Virus record (IMG/VR): IMGVR_UViG_3300030060_007748 | Coordinates: 1 to 22,484 of that record | Length of the DNA stretch: 22,484 bases | Origin: a virus | Reading direction: 5' to 3' (one strand) | Part shown: positions 13,940 to 20,066 of the stretch, piece after piece | Position numbering within the stretch: position 1 is the stretch's first letter | How the letters are laid out: each line of letters opens with the position of its first letter | Position numbers and translations under genes: made by a program | Notes under the pieces: model-generated | What the model was told of the DNA's origin: nothing | Database searches by the model: none | The model's input: only the letters and a program-made list of their open reading frames with translations

Positions 13940-13969
13940 AAAAAAGGGGACTTTCGTCCCCTTTTTTTT
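13940..13969. terminator. Bidirectional intrinsic terminator
   Basis: Stem GGGGAC (13946-13951) and GTCCCC (13956-13961) with a TTTC loop, flanked by six A and eight T residues that extend the stem and give a T-run on either strand. It lies between the converging 86-residue gene and the capsid gene and should end both transcripts. Confidence 0.9.
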
Positions 13970-13985
13970 ACGAAGAAAAAAAAAT

Positions 13986-14897
13986 TTAAGCTGCACCAGG
14001 TGAGCCAAAAATTCCTCTTGGATCAGAGAATCCAAAAGAGTATCTCTCTCTCGCCTTAAACCTAACATTACCAGTATCAAAGTCTCCTTCAATAGCAGTT
14101 TTGATAGGACTTCTAACGAATTGTTTCATTCCGTTAGGTGCATCCGTCATAATAAAGAAAGCATCAGTATCTGTCAAATAATGATTTACTCTATAGCCTT
14201 GTGGCATCATGCCCATAGAAGCCATAGCATTAATGTCATTATCAGCAGTGCCAACTCTCTGAGGTGATCTTAAAATTCTTTCAGCAGTAAACTGAAGTTC
14301 TTTTGGAATAATCAGTTTAACACCCTGCATCGCAATTTTTAGACCTCTCTCATCAACAAATGCAGCAATGTCAATTAGAGATTGCTCCAATGAAGTTTCT
14401 GATAAATCTGCCGCAGTCGATAATTCGTTTGCGAATGTACCACCAGTAGCGATTGGATGAGCTGTTGAACAAAGTTCTACACCATCACCACCAGCAAAGC
14501 TTGAATTAAATGCATTGTTAAGTACATTTGCAGCTTTCACTTGTTTAGTGTTTGCCATAGAACGAGCCAAAGCTCTTGTGTATCTTGCAGCTAATCTATC
14601 ATAAAGATTATCTTCAATTGCTTCCTCAGTGATAGCAAACGCCATAGCGATTGTTTCGTGAGTGTATCTCGCAGTGAAAGATTCTGTAGCTTGGTCAAAA
14701 GTGACTGCACTACCTTCTTCTTTTACTGGAGCACTACCGAAACCACTAAGCATTACTTCTTCTTCGAAAGCTCTATCAGATGCTTCAGATGTAAAGACTT
14801 CTGCGTGTTCGTTTTCATAACGATTGTATTCTAAGCCAAAGAGAGCATTTAAACCAGGCTCTAGCTCTTTGACCAATTGTGATCTTGAAATAGCCAT
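13986..14897 (-). CDS. Major capsid protein
   Basis: A 303-residue protein with the layout of an HK97-like capsid subunit of the type found in marine podoviruses: helical N-terminus (SQLVKELEPGLNALFGLEYN), an E-loop-like region (TARYTHETIAMAFAITEEAI), a long spine-helix-type segment (LYDRLAARYTRALARSMANT) and the C-terminal ARERYSFGFSDPRGIFGSPG. The TKQVKAANVLNNAF and CSTAHP pieces are typical. It assembles the icosahedral head with the scaffold encoded upstream. It is the last gene before the terminator and has AAGGGAG before its ATG. The fold is inferred, but gene order (portal, scaffold, capsid) supports it well. Confidence 0.85.
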   Translation of the reverse strand: MAISRSQLVKELEPGLNALFGLEYNRYENEHAEVFTSEASDRAFEEEVMLSGFGSAPVKEEGSAVTFDQATESFTARYTHETIAMAFAITEEAIEDNLYDRLAARYTRALARSMANTKQVKAANVLNNAFNSSFAGGDGVELCSTAHPIATGGTFANELSTAADLSETSLEQSLIDIAAFVDERGLKIAMQGVKLIIPKELQFTAERILRSPQRVGTADNDINAMASMGMMPQGYRVNHYLTDTDAFFIMTDAPNGMKQFVRSPIKTAIEGDFDTGNVRFKARERYSFGFSDPRGIFGSPGAA

Positions 14898-14909
14898 AAT
14901 AAATCTCCC

Positions 14910-15509
14910 TTATACGCCTGTATCCCCTGCAGCAGCAGGTGGATTCAGAAAATGGTTTTGTATACGAACAATAATGTTTGCGTTTGCAGCACTAGTGTCC
15001 TCGTTGTTAACATCTTGGCATATATCTACAGCTTGCAATGGAATTGCATTTGTAGAATCTGCTGTGCTTGTATCTAATTGCACTTTAGATATACCTGTTG
15101 TTGTATTACCAGTTACATTTGTTGTTTTATAACCAATAAACAGACCTGCTCTTGTAAAAGCGTCATCTGAATCAACTAAAAACAATGTATTTGGGTCATC
15201 GATTACATTTGCAACAATATCACTGGCAACAATATTACCAGGATAATAATTACTAAATGTAGGTTTCTTCGTGGTTGGATCCGTATAGAAAACACCATTG
15301 AAAACTCCTATGGGTTTTACAGCACCACTACTTGCTGTAACATCGTATCTCTCGATATTACCAGCAGCTACTGGAACAACCAAGTCTCCTTGGAAAATTG
15401 CTGTACCATAATTGCTTGCAATAGTATACCTATTTTGGGCGTTATTCCACGGAGCACCATTGAGCGATTTATAAGGTCTAAGACCAAACTTTTCACTTAC
15501 ATTAGCCAT
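14910..15509 (-). CDS. Capsid-associated (decoration-type) protein
   Basis: A 199-residue protein starting MANVSEKFGLRPYKSLNGAP. It is beta-rich, with AIFQGDLVVPVAAGNIERYD and KPIGVFNGVFYTDP, then a region ending in INNHF-like IIVRIQNHFLNPPA. I recognise the KFGLRP...GDLV layout from proteins next to capsid genes in marine phages, usually thought to be head decoration proteins. It sits 12 bases before the capsid gene with AAGGAG ahead of its own ATG. The decoration role is an inference from position and composition. Confidence 0.65.
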   Translation of the reverse strand: MANVSEKFGLRPYKSLNGAPWNNAQNRYTIASNYGTAIFQGDLVVPVAAGNIERYDVTASSGAVKPIGVFNGVFYTDPTTKKPTFSNYYPGNIVASDIVANVIDDPNTLFLVDSDDAFTRAGLFIGYKTTNVTGNTTTGISKVQLDTSTADSTNAIPLQAVDICQDVNNEDTSAANANIIVRIQNHFLNPPAAAGDTGV

Positions 15510-15579
15510 AATAAGTTTCTCCTTTTAATTAGGCATTAATATTAAACAATTACTAACAGCGATGGCTTTAATCAAAAAA

Positions 15580-16050
15580 CTATGATTTACGACCACCACC
15601 AAAAGTTACACGAGATTGTCTGTTAATATTAACAGGCATCTCTGGTCGTTGTTCCCTTAAAATATCGTTGTCAACGGCTTTAACTTGATCAGCAGTAACA
15701 TTTTTAAAATACTGCTTGCGTTGTTCGACTATTTCTTCAGGTATTCTTGCCAACACAAGACCACCAACCCCAATTAACCCCTGATACTGTCCCTTACGGA
15801 TTACTGGATAATCATGATCACCAAGATTGTTTTTAATTTCTTCAGATCTCACAAATTCCCATCCTTCTCTGAGTTTTTTAGATACATTACCTGTATCTTC
15901 TTGACCCATGAATTCAGTTCTTATCCATCTATGTACATATCCTTTAGGTGCAGGAGGTGCATCTAGACTTGATGGAGGAGTCCAAGGTTTGTTTCTGACG
16001 CTTTTTGTTTCACTTGAACTGCGTGAGGTTCTTTTAATAGTTTCATTCAT
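15580..16050 (-). CDS. Conserved head-region protein
   Basis: A 156-residue protein: N-terminal basic/serine-rich segment, then KPWTPPSSLDAPPAPKGYVH, RWIRTEFMGQEDTGNV, REGWEFVRSEE and IGVGGLVLARIPEEIVEQR, ending VTFGGGRKS. This domain order is familiar from a protein found between scaffold and capsid in many marine podoviruses. No function is known; it may assist head assembly. It starts at an ATG with AAGGAG about 8 bases upstream. A 70-base gap (15510-15579) follows, with nothing visible except the next ribosome site. Confidence 0.65.
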   Translation of the reverse strand: MNETIKRTSRSSSETKSVRNKPWTPPSSLDAPPAPKGYVHRWIRTEFMGQEDTGNVSKKLREGWEFVRSEEIKNNLGDHDYPVIRKGQYQGLIGVGGLVLARIPEEIVEQRKQYFKNVTADQVKAVDNDILREQRPEMPVNINRQSRVTFGGGRKS

Positions 16051-16054
16051 AATT

Positions 16055-17017
16055 TTACTCCTTCACGAATTTTGCGTATTCTTCTAGTGGCACTCCTAAT
16101 TTTTTGGCTATAGCCACCTGTGATCGAGTGAGTGTCACAGTCTTGCGACCTAACTGTTTTCTTCCAGCAGAAGCTACAGTTTGTATCGGTTTGTTATCAT
16201 TCATAAACTTTTGAGGAAAGTATCCCCTCATTTGTTTATCTACTTCATTGTAATACTCATCAGACTCAAGGTCAAACCCTTGCTCAACTAAGTCTGCGTG
16301 AACACCAAATGCAGCGTTTGTCATTGCTTTGTCCTGACCAAACCAAGTGTTTTTTGTTGCCCAAGCTTTAGCTCTAGGACTAGCTTGTGGTTTTTCAACA
16401 GGTTTTTGTTCAGGTTGTTGAACTTTTTGCTCAACAGTTTGTTCTTTTTTTTGTTCTATTTCTTGTTTTCTTTGTTCTTGAAGTATTCGTGCTTTTTCTT
16501 TCTCAACAGACAACTGAGTTAATTTATCATTTGCCTCCATGATTGCCTTTGAATCGTTAGCTTCAATAGCAACTTGTAAATTATGTTTTACTTGTTCTCT
16601 TTGAGCATCAATCCTAGCATCAAATTCTTTTGCATAATTATCATCAATTACAGATGATCTTTTTTCAACATCAGAATATTTTTTTTGTAAACCTTTCGCA
16701 TAATCAAGAGCAGCCTTTTCCCTTCTTTCCGACTCTCTAAACTTTCGAGTTAGTTGATCAATTCTTTTTTGAACATTTTCAGTGACTTGATTAAGATTCT
16801 CCTGTTCAGGTTTTTCTTCTGTTTCAGTTTCGTTATCTGTTTTTTCTTTTTCTTTATCGACTACTTTTGATTTAGTGCTTGCTTTTATAGGGTCACTATA
16901 CCCCAAATCAACTTCACCTATTTCAGGTTTAGTATCTATTTTTTCTTTTTCTTCAATTGCAATATCTGTTTCGTTAACATCATCTGTGTCAAGTTCAACT
17001 TTATCGGTTTCAGTCAT
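16055..17017 (-). CDS. Capsid scaffolding protein
   Basis: A 320-residue protein with classical scaffold composition: an acidic N-terminus (residues 1-75, many E and D), a long coiled coil (about 80-215, with QKRIDQLTRKFRESERREKA and EKARILQEQRKQEIEQKKEQ), a QP-rich linker, and a C-terminal section ending in a basic helical region (GRKQLGRKTVTLTRSQVAIA) that would contact the capsid subunit. Scaffolds guide procapsid assembly and then leave or are cleaved. Gene order co-chaperonin, scaffold, head protein, capsid supports the call. No protease domain is visible in it or next to it. Confidence 0.8.
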   Translation of the reverse strand: MTETDKVELDTDDVNETDIAIEEKEKIDTKPEIGEVDLGYSDPIKASTKSKVVDKEKEKTDNETETEEKPEQENLNQVTENVQKRIDQLTRKFRESERREKAALDYAKGLQKKYSDVEKRSSVIDDNYAKEFDARIDAQREQVKHNLQVAIEANDSKAIMEANDKLTQLSVEKEKARILQEQRKQEIEQKKEQTVEQKVQQPEQKPVEKPQASPRAKAWATKNTWFGQDKAMTNAAFGVHADLVEQGFDLESDEYYNEVDKQMRGYFPQKFMNDNKPIQTVASAGRKQLGRKTVTLTRSQVAIAKKLGVPLEEYAKFVKE

Positions 17018-17025
17018 AATTACTC

Positions 17026-17457
17026 CTAGAATAATGCGAGGATGTCCTCTGGTTTATTTATTGTTCCAATGATTTCATCATCGTTCAAAATACGATGTTC
17101 ACCATATTTCGTTTTAAATCGAGCTCCAGTATATCGTCCATAAACGACAAACTGTCCCTCTTTACACCAAGCTCCTGTAGGAAATTTATTTTTATCCTTG
17201 TAACAAAGATCTCCCATCTTAACAACAAAACCTACAACAGTGGTAAGTTGTTGAGTTTCAAGTGTCTTCTCTGTTAAATAAAGACCACCTTTAGTTTTTT
17301 CTTTTGGTTGATAAGGTCTAACTAAAAGTCTATAGCCTACTGGTTTGGGTAATACTTTAAGATATTGTTCCACTTCTTTTGCACCTTTTGGAACTAAAGG
17401 TTCGTCCTCATCATTCGTTGGAACGACAAGTTTTTTTTCAGGTTTGATCAATGTCAT
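17026..17457 (-). CDS. groES: GroES-like co-chaperonin
   Basis: About 143 residues with a GroES fold signature: PVGYRLLVRPYQPKEKTKGG, a mobile-loop element KTKGGLYLTEKT where GGLYL takes the place of GGIVL in bacterial GroES, VVGFVVKMG, GQFVVYGRYTG and a C-terminal DDEIIGTINKPEDILAL. It would cap the host GroEL and help fold phage proteins, most likely the capsid protein. A 40-residue polar extension precedes the barrel. Three in-frame ATGs occur at 17466, 17463 and 17457; GAGAGG is 0, 3 and 9 bases away respectively, so 17457 is chosen. It overlaps the preceding gene by 20 bases. Confidence 0.85.
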   Translation of the reverse strand: MTLIKPEKKLVVPTNDEDEPLVPKGAKEVEQYLKVLPKPVGYRLLVRPYQPKEKTKGGLYLTEKTLETQQLTTVVGFVVKMGDLCYKDKNKFPTGAWCKEGQFVVYGRYTGARFKTKYGEHRILNDDEIIGTINKPEDILALF

Positions 17458-17644
17458 CAACATCATCCTCTCTATTTTGCAGGTCTTTAAGATCCTGAAG
17501 CACAGCTTCTAAAGCTGCGAGCTTGCCCTTAGCATAATGTAGATTCTCTAGTTTGTCTATACCATAGCATATATGATCTTTAGTCTTATCAATTTCTTTT
17601 CTAATATAATGTCGAATTGTTTGTATTGTTTCTATATCAAGCAT
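17438..17644 (-). CDS. 68-residue coiled-coil protein
   Basis: A short helical protein (MLDIETIQTIRHYIRKEIDK, then GKLAALEAVLQDLKDLQNRE) ending in an acidic stretch EDDVDDIDQT. It looks like a small coiled coil. Similar small proteins occur next to co-chaperonin and scaffold genes in marine phages; function unknown. Its end overlaps the start of the co-chaperonin, and its sequence AGAGAGG acts as that gene's ribosome site. It starts at an ATG that overlaps the end of a 40-residue basic ORF. Confidence 0.6.
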   Translation of the reverse strand: MLDIETIQTIRHYIRKEIDKTKDHICYGIDKLENLHYAKGKLAALEAVLQDLKDLQNREDDVDDIDQT

Positions 17645-17759
17645 GTCTTAAATGTGACTTAGGTCCTAATTTTTTTCTATGTCTTACACCAACTTTATTA
17701 TACCTTCTTTTTGTTTTTTTGGTAAAGGTTATTACTTGTTTGTGGAGTCTCTTTGGCAT
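17637..17759 (-). CDS. 40-residue very basic micro-ORF
   Basis: The frame MPKRLHKQVITFTKKTKRRY continues NKVGVRHRKKLGPKSHLRHA and stops 8 bases inside the next gene (ATGCTTGA junction). It bridges the 53-base gap before the 68-residue gene, and about half its residues are basic (K, R, H). Its ribosome site is weak (AGAAAG) and 62 bases overlap the 61-residue basic gene in another frame. Possibly a nucleic-acid-binding peptide; it may also be chance. Confidence 0.4.
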   Translation of the reverse strand: MPKRLHKQVITFTKKTKRRYNKVGVRHRKKLGPKSHLRHA

Positions 17760-17883
17760 ATCTTTCTACTAATACAGGATTTTTTACCACAGGTGATTTA
17801 TATTCTCTAGTTCTTTTTTTAGGAAATTTGTAATCATCTCTTCTTTTATGGCGTATAACTATTGCCTTTTCCTCTCCAGTCAC
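17698..17883 (-). CDS. 61-residue basic protein with GTG start
   Basis: The open frame extends to a GTG at 17931, but a second GTG at 17883 follows a strong AGGGGAG site about 6 bases upstream, so that start is chosen. The protein reads VTGEEKAIVIRHKRRDDYKF, then KSPVVKNPVLVERYAKETPQ, and ends in lysines. I do not recognise it. The gene overlaps the end of the Cys-rich exported protein by 38 bases. The high K/R content is like other small proteins here. Confidence 0.45.
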   Translation of the reverse strand: MTGEEKAIVIRHKRRDDYKFPKKRTREYKSPVVKNPVLVERYAKETPQTSNNLYQKNKKKV

Positions 17884-18172
17884 GCTTATCTCCCCTAGGT
17901 ACTTGTATTTGTTTTTCACACGCAAAATCACTGTGTGTATTTATAACCATCTCTTCCTTATCAGTACAAACATAAAAACATTTTACGGAATCTTCGCCTA
18001 AAAAAGGCTCAACTCTTTTTTCTTTTGTTAAACGACATGTCACAAAATATTGATTTCTTTCATCATACAACTGACCTTTTCCTGACCATTTGTAATTTTT
18101 TGTAAAAGCAGAGTCACAAAAAAATAATGGGAGCAAAAGAGCTCCCATTAAATTATTTTTCAGCACAGGCAT
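17846..18172 (-). CDS. Exported Cys-rich protein, unknown function
   Basis: A 108-residue protein with an N-terminal signal peptide (MPVLKNNLMGALLLPLFFCD, probable cleavage near DSA-F at 20-23) and a mature part with four cysteines (C46, C65, C69, C85) that could form disulfides in the periplasm. The segment VKCFYVCTDKEEMVINTHSD is the best-defined part. It is not a typical lipoprotein or spanin. The ATG at 18172 lies 20 bases inside the PqqA-like ORF and has a weak ribosome site; an ATG at 18148 is an alternative. The hydrophobic core of the signal is encoded by the terminator hairpin and its T-run. Position after the PqqA-like peptide may be coincidental. Confidence 0.6.
   Translation of the reverse strand: MPVLKNNLMGALLLPLFFCDSAFTKNYKWSGKGQLYDERNQYFVTCRLTKEKRVEPFLGEDSVKCFYVCTDKEEMVINTHSDFACEKQIQVPRGDKRDWRGKGNSYTP
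18118..18150 (-). terminator. Intrinsic terminator after the PqqA-like ORF
   Basis: On the minus strand a perfect 10-base inverted repeat, TAATGGGAGC (18150-18141) and GCTCCCATTA (18134-18125), with a 6-base loop, is followed by seven T residues (18124-18118). It begins 2 bases after the stop codon of the 24-residue ORF. It lies inside the signal-peptide codons of the next gene, so it can act as a terminator or attenuator of operon A. Confidence 0.75.
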
Positions 18173-18227
18173 AACTGTTAATCTCTAGACCAACAGAAAT
18201 TTCTGTAATTATTGGTTTTGACCACAT
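18153..18227 (-). CDS. pqqA: PqqA-like PQQ precursor peptide
   Basis: A 24-residue ORF with a strong AAGGAG site 7 bases before its ATG. It starts MWSKP and contains EISVGLEINSYACAE. PqqA peptides are about 22-29 residues, often start MWxKP, and carry a conserved Glu and Tyr three residues apart (E-x3-Y); here these are E15 and Y19, preceded by G13. In PQQ synthesis PqqE joins that Glu to Tyr, with PqqD as peptide chaperone, and the product becomes the redox cofactor of PQQ dehydrogenases. No PqqB, C, D, E or F is seen in this window, so host enzymes would have to process it. It is followed at once by an intrinsic terminator. The call rests on motif recognition in a very short peptide. Confidence 0.72.
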   Translation of the reverse strand: MWSKPIITEISVGLEINSYACAEK

Positions 18228-18277
18228 AATTATCTCCTTAGTTTGAAGTGCTGGTTATCTTACTGATCGCAGTCCAC

Positions 18278-18293
18278 TTAGAAAGTATTCTAA
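18278..18293. repeat. Small perfect inverted repeat upstream of the PqqA-like ORF
   Basis: TTAGAA (18278-18283) and TTCTAA (18288-18293) with a 4-base spacer, one base after the stop of the holin-like gene (on the minus strand). No T-run follows, so it is not an intrinsic terminator. It could be an operator or an RNA-processing hairpin. The remaining gap to the PqqA-like gene shows only a weak -10-like TAAGAT and the ribosome site. Confidence 0.4.
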
Positions 18294-18294
18294 T

Positions 18295-18663
18295 CTATTT
18301 TCTAATCTTTGCAATACCTTTTAATCCAAAGGATCCTGCAATCGAAGCTAACATGCCATAAGATATCCAATCAGGACAATCGTTCTTTAAAAATAAAAAC
18401 CCTTGTTGCATATAAGGTTGAAGTGCAGGAAAAAATGAGGCAAAAAGTATAAAAATAAAGGTAAGAGTCCAAGCTTCGTCTTTCCACGAATTATCTGATG
18501 CTTTCATAGCTGATTCATCCCAATTACCATCTTTTTCAATTTTGGTTTTTGTCGCTTCTAATTTAGTTAACTCAACTTGACTTTTAAGTTGTGCTTTTTT
18601 TTGTTTGCCCTCTATCCATGTTTTTGCCAAACTTGCAACAGGACCTAAAATTGCTGTAAACAT
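18295..18663 (-). CDS. Holin-like membrane protein
   Basis: A 122-residue protein. An N-terminal amphipathic segment (FTAILGPVASLAKTWIEGK) and a charged helix (20-45) are followed by DNSWKDEAWTL and two membrane segments at about 65-82 (WTLTFIFILFASFFPALQ) and 99-117 (WISYGMLASIAGSFGLKGI). This layout, especially NSWKDE before the first membrane helix, is known from the '3TM holin' family of marine phages and gene transfer agents (family name from memory). It would permeabilise the inner membrane and let the M15 endolysin reach the wall. The gene overlaps the preceding methyltransferase gene by one base (TAATG). Confidence 0.65.
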   Translation of the reverse strand: MFTAILGPVASLAKTWIEGKQKKAQLKSQVELTKLEATKTKIEKDGNWDESAMKASDNSWKDEAWTLTFIFILFASFFPALQPYMQQGFLFLKNDCPDWISYGMLASIAGSFGLKGIAKIRK

Positions 18664-19262
18664 TATATCTCCTTTTGATAAATAATTTTATTATCGCCTT
18701 TTTCAACAACACTAAAATTATAAGTCTTTAGAAGCATGTCGACAATACCCATCTGTAGGTGTTGGTAATCGTCAATAATAAATACAGCTTTTGAATCTGA
18801 GCGAGGTATAAAAAAATTTAACTCATTAATAACATCTTTTGTCGTATGAGGTCCATCAAAGTGAACCACCTTATACAAACCATACAACATTAAATTATCA
18901 TTTACATTGAACTGATGTCCCTCATGCATGGTTTTAAAATAATAATCATCCGTCATATGGTAAAAATCAAACTCAGGATAATTCTGATAAAGTTCGCAAA
19001 CAGTTTTTTGTTTCATTTCTTCAGTGTAGTCAGCTACAACGCTAGCTTTATTATCGTAGTGTTGATAATTTAAATTATTGTAAGGATCAATAGCAATATG
19101 TTTATATAGTTGTGGCTTGTGATCACGAACTGCGTCCATGATCAATTTAGATCCCAACCCTTCCCTTAACCCAATTTCGCAAGTCAAAGTGACTTGTTCA
19201 ATGTTTAAACTGCCTATGTGTTTTGTTATCAGATGGTACTCTGATGAATCACCTTTTATCAC
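18663..19262 (-). CDS. Class I SAM-dependent methyltransferase-like protein
   Basis: A 199-residue protein with a Rossmann-type SAM motif (CEIGLREGLGSK, E29-x-G-x5-G), an acidic residue at the end of strand 2 (HIAIDPYNN, D59), then VVHFDGPHTTKDV (D136, H139) and VFIIDDYQ (D164, D165). This matches Methyltransf_24-type proteins of marine phages. The substrate is unknown: a nucleotide, sugar or small metabolite is possible, and no DNA methyltransferase motif (DPPY) is seen. The start is GTG, overlapping the previous stop as GTGA; a later ATG (residue 42) would delete the SAM motif. It sits in a late structural operon, which is unusual for a metabolic enzyme. Confidence 0.65.
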   Translation of the reverse strand: MIKGDSSEYHLITKHIGSLNIEQVTLTCEIGLREGLGSKLIMDAVRDHKPQLYKHIAIDPYNNLNYQHYDNKASVVADYTEEMKQKTVCELYQNYPEFDFYHMTDDYYFKTMHEGHQFNVNDNLMLYGLYKVVHFDGPHTTKDVINELNFFIPRSDSKAVFIIDDYQHLQMGIVDMLLKTYNFSVVEKGDNKIIYQKEI

Positions 19263-19969
19263 TTAATTCCTATAAATTTTTTGCCTTTAACCTGAATGTC
19301 AGATATTCCTTTTATATCACTTTTTATACCATTTTCTCTATGAGGGCAACCTGTTCCACCTTTTTTTAAACCCATAGTTTCTTTAGTTGAAATACCTGTC
19401 TCTTCTTTTTTAGGATTGTAAGCAACAAAATTCATTTTGTAAGGAGTGGTTCCTTCTTGTTGATAAAAATCACTTTGAGCCTGATTTATAATATTTTTAA
19501 AACGAGCATCTAAGTCTCCTTTGAACATTCCTGTAACAGTTTCTCTAAGAATTGACTTTTTATTTTTATTAAACTGATTGCCTAAATAATTTACAAACTT
19601 TTCACCTTGACTTTGACCTCCTTTTTGCATCCCTTGTGGCTGAGGTCCTTTTTTCGGTGGAGCTCCAAATGCTTTGCCACCAGTTTTTCTTGCAAAAGGT
19701 TTGTGTTTATAATTTTTTTCACCTCTTTTGAATATTGGACTTGTGCGTCTTTTTAAACCTTCTCTCAAAATCCTATCTTTTTCTGTTATTTTTTTTATTT
19801 TTTTGTACTGAGGAGGATCTGAAGCTAAAGTGCTGTAGTCATATTTATCACGATCAATAAGATCACCATCTCTATCATAAGTTTGATAATATTTTGTTAA
19901 TTCTTTTTTTTCAGGACTAGGTTCTGGCAGTTCTATAATAAAACCTGATTTTCTTGGTCTATCACTCAT
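19259..19969 (-). CDS. Lysine-rich protein with C-terminal GKKFxG tag
   Basis: A 236-residue polar protein. The first half is charged (SDRPRKSGFIIELPEPSPEK), the middle has a G/K/Q-rich linker (PPKKGPQPQGMQKGGQSQGE), and the end is a conserved block: GGTGCPHRENG, then DIKGISDIQVKGKKFIGIK. That block, with a Cys-x-His, is familiar from marine phage proteins located near the portal; the final KGKKFIGIK resembles the RGxxFxGV endings at 5816-7149. It may be a virion-internal or assembly protein. The start lies inside a 34-residue ORF, overlapping it by 8 bases. Confidence 0.6.
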   Translation of the reverse strand: MSDRPRKSGFIIELPEPSPEKKELTKYYQTYDRDGDLIDRDKYDYSTLASDPPQYKKIKKITEKDRILREGLKRRTSPIFKRGEKNYKHKPFARKTGGKAFGAPPKKGPQPQGMQKGGQSQGEKFVNYLGNQFNKNKKSILRETVTGMFKGDLDARFKNIINQAQSDFYQQEGTTPYKMNFVAYNPKKEETGISTKETMGLKKGGTGCPHRENGIKSDIKGISDIQVKGKKFIGIK

Positions 19970-20066
19970 TTTTGTTCTCCACTTTTATCCATTGACTCCA
20001 TGTCGGTGTAAGTTGCCAATGGTAATTATATTTATAAACATCTTTTTCTTCTTTTTTACCTTTCAT
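19962..20066 (-). CDS. 34-residue micro-ORF between portal and next gene
   Basis: From an ATG at 20066, 11 bases inside the end of the portal gene, the frame reads MKGKKEEKDVYKYNYHWQLT then PTWSQWIKVENKNE and stops 8 bases inside the following gene. AAGGA lies 8 bases before the ATG. It fills the 86-base gap exactly, and tryptophan content (W17, W23, W26) is high for chance. Function unknown. Confidence 0.5.
   Translation of the reverse strand: MKGKKEEKDVYKYNYHWQLTPTWSQWIKVENKNE

Noticed and set aside
17458-17466. First two ATGs of the co-chaperonin
   Set aside because: The ribosome site GAGAGG is 0 and 3 bases from them; the third ATG has normal spacing.
17884-17931. Upstream GTG start for the 61-residue basic protein
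   Set aside because: The GTG at 17931 has no ribosome site, while the GTG at 17883 follows AGGGGAG at good spacing.
17846-18172. The Cys-rich exported protein as an Rz1-type spanin lipoprotein
   Set aside because: No lipobox of normal form before C19 and no proline-rich mature part; a plain signal peptide fits better.
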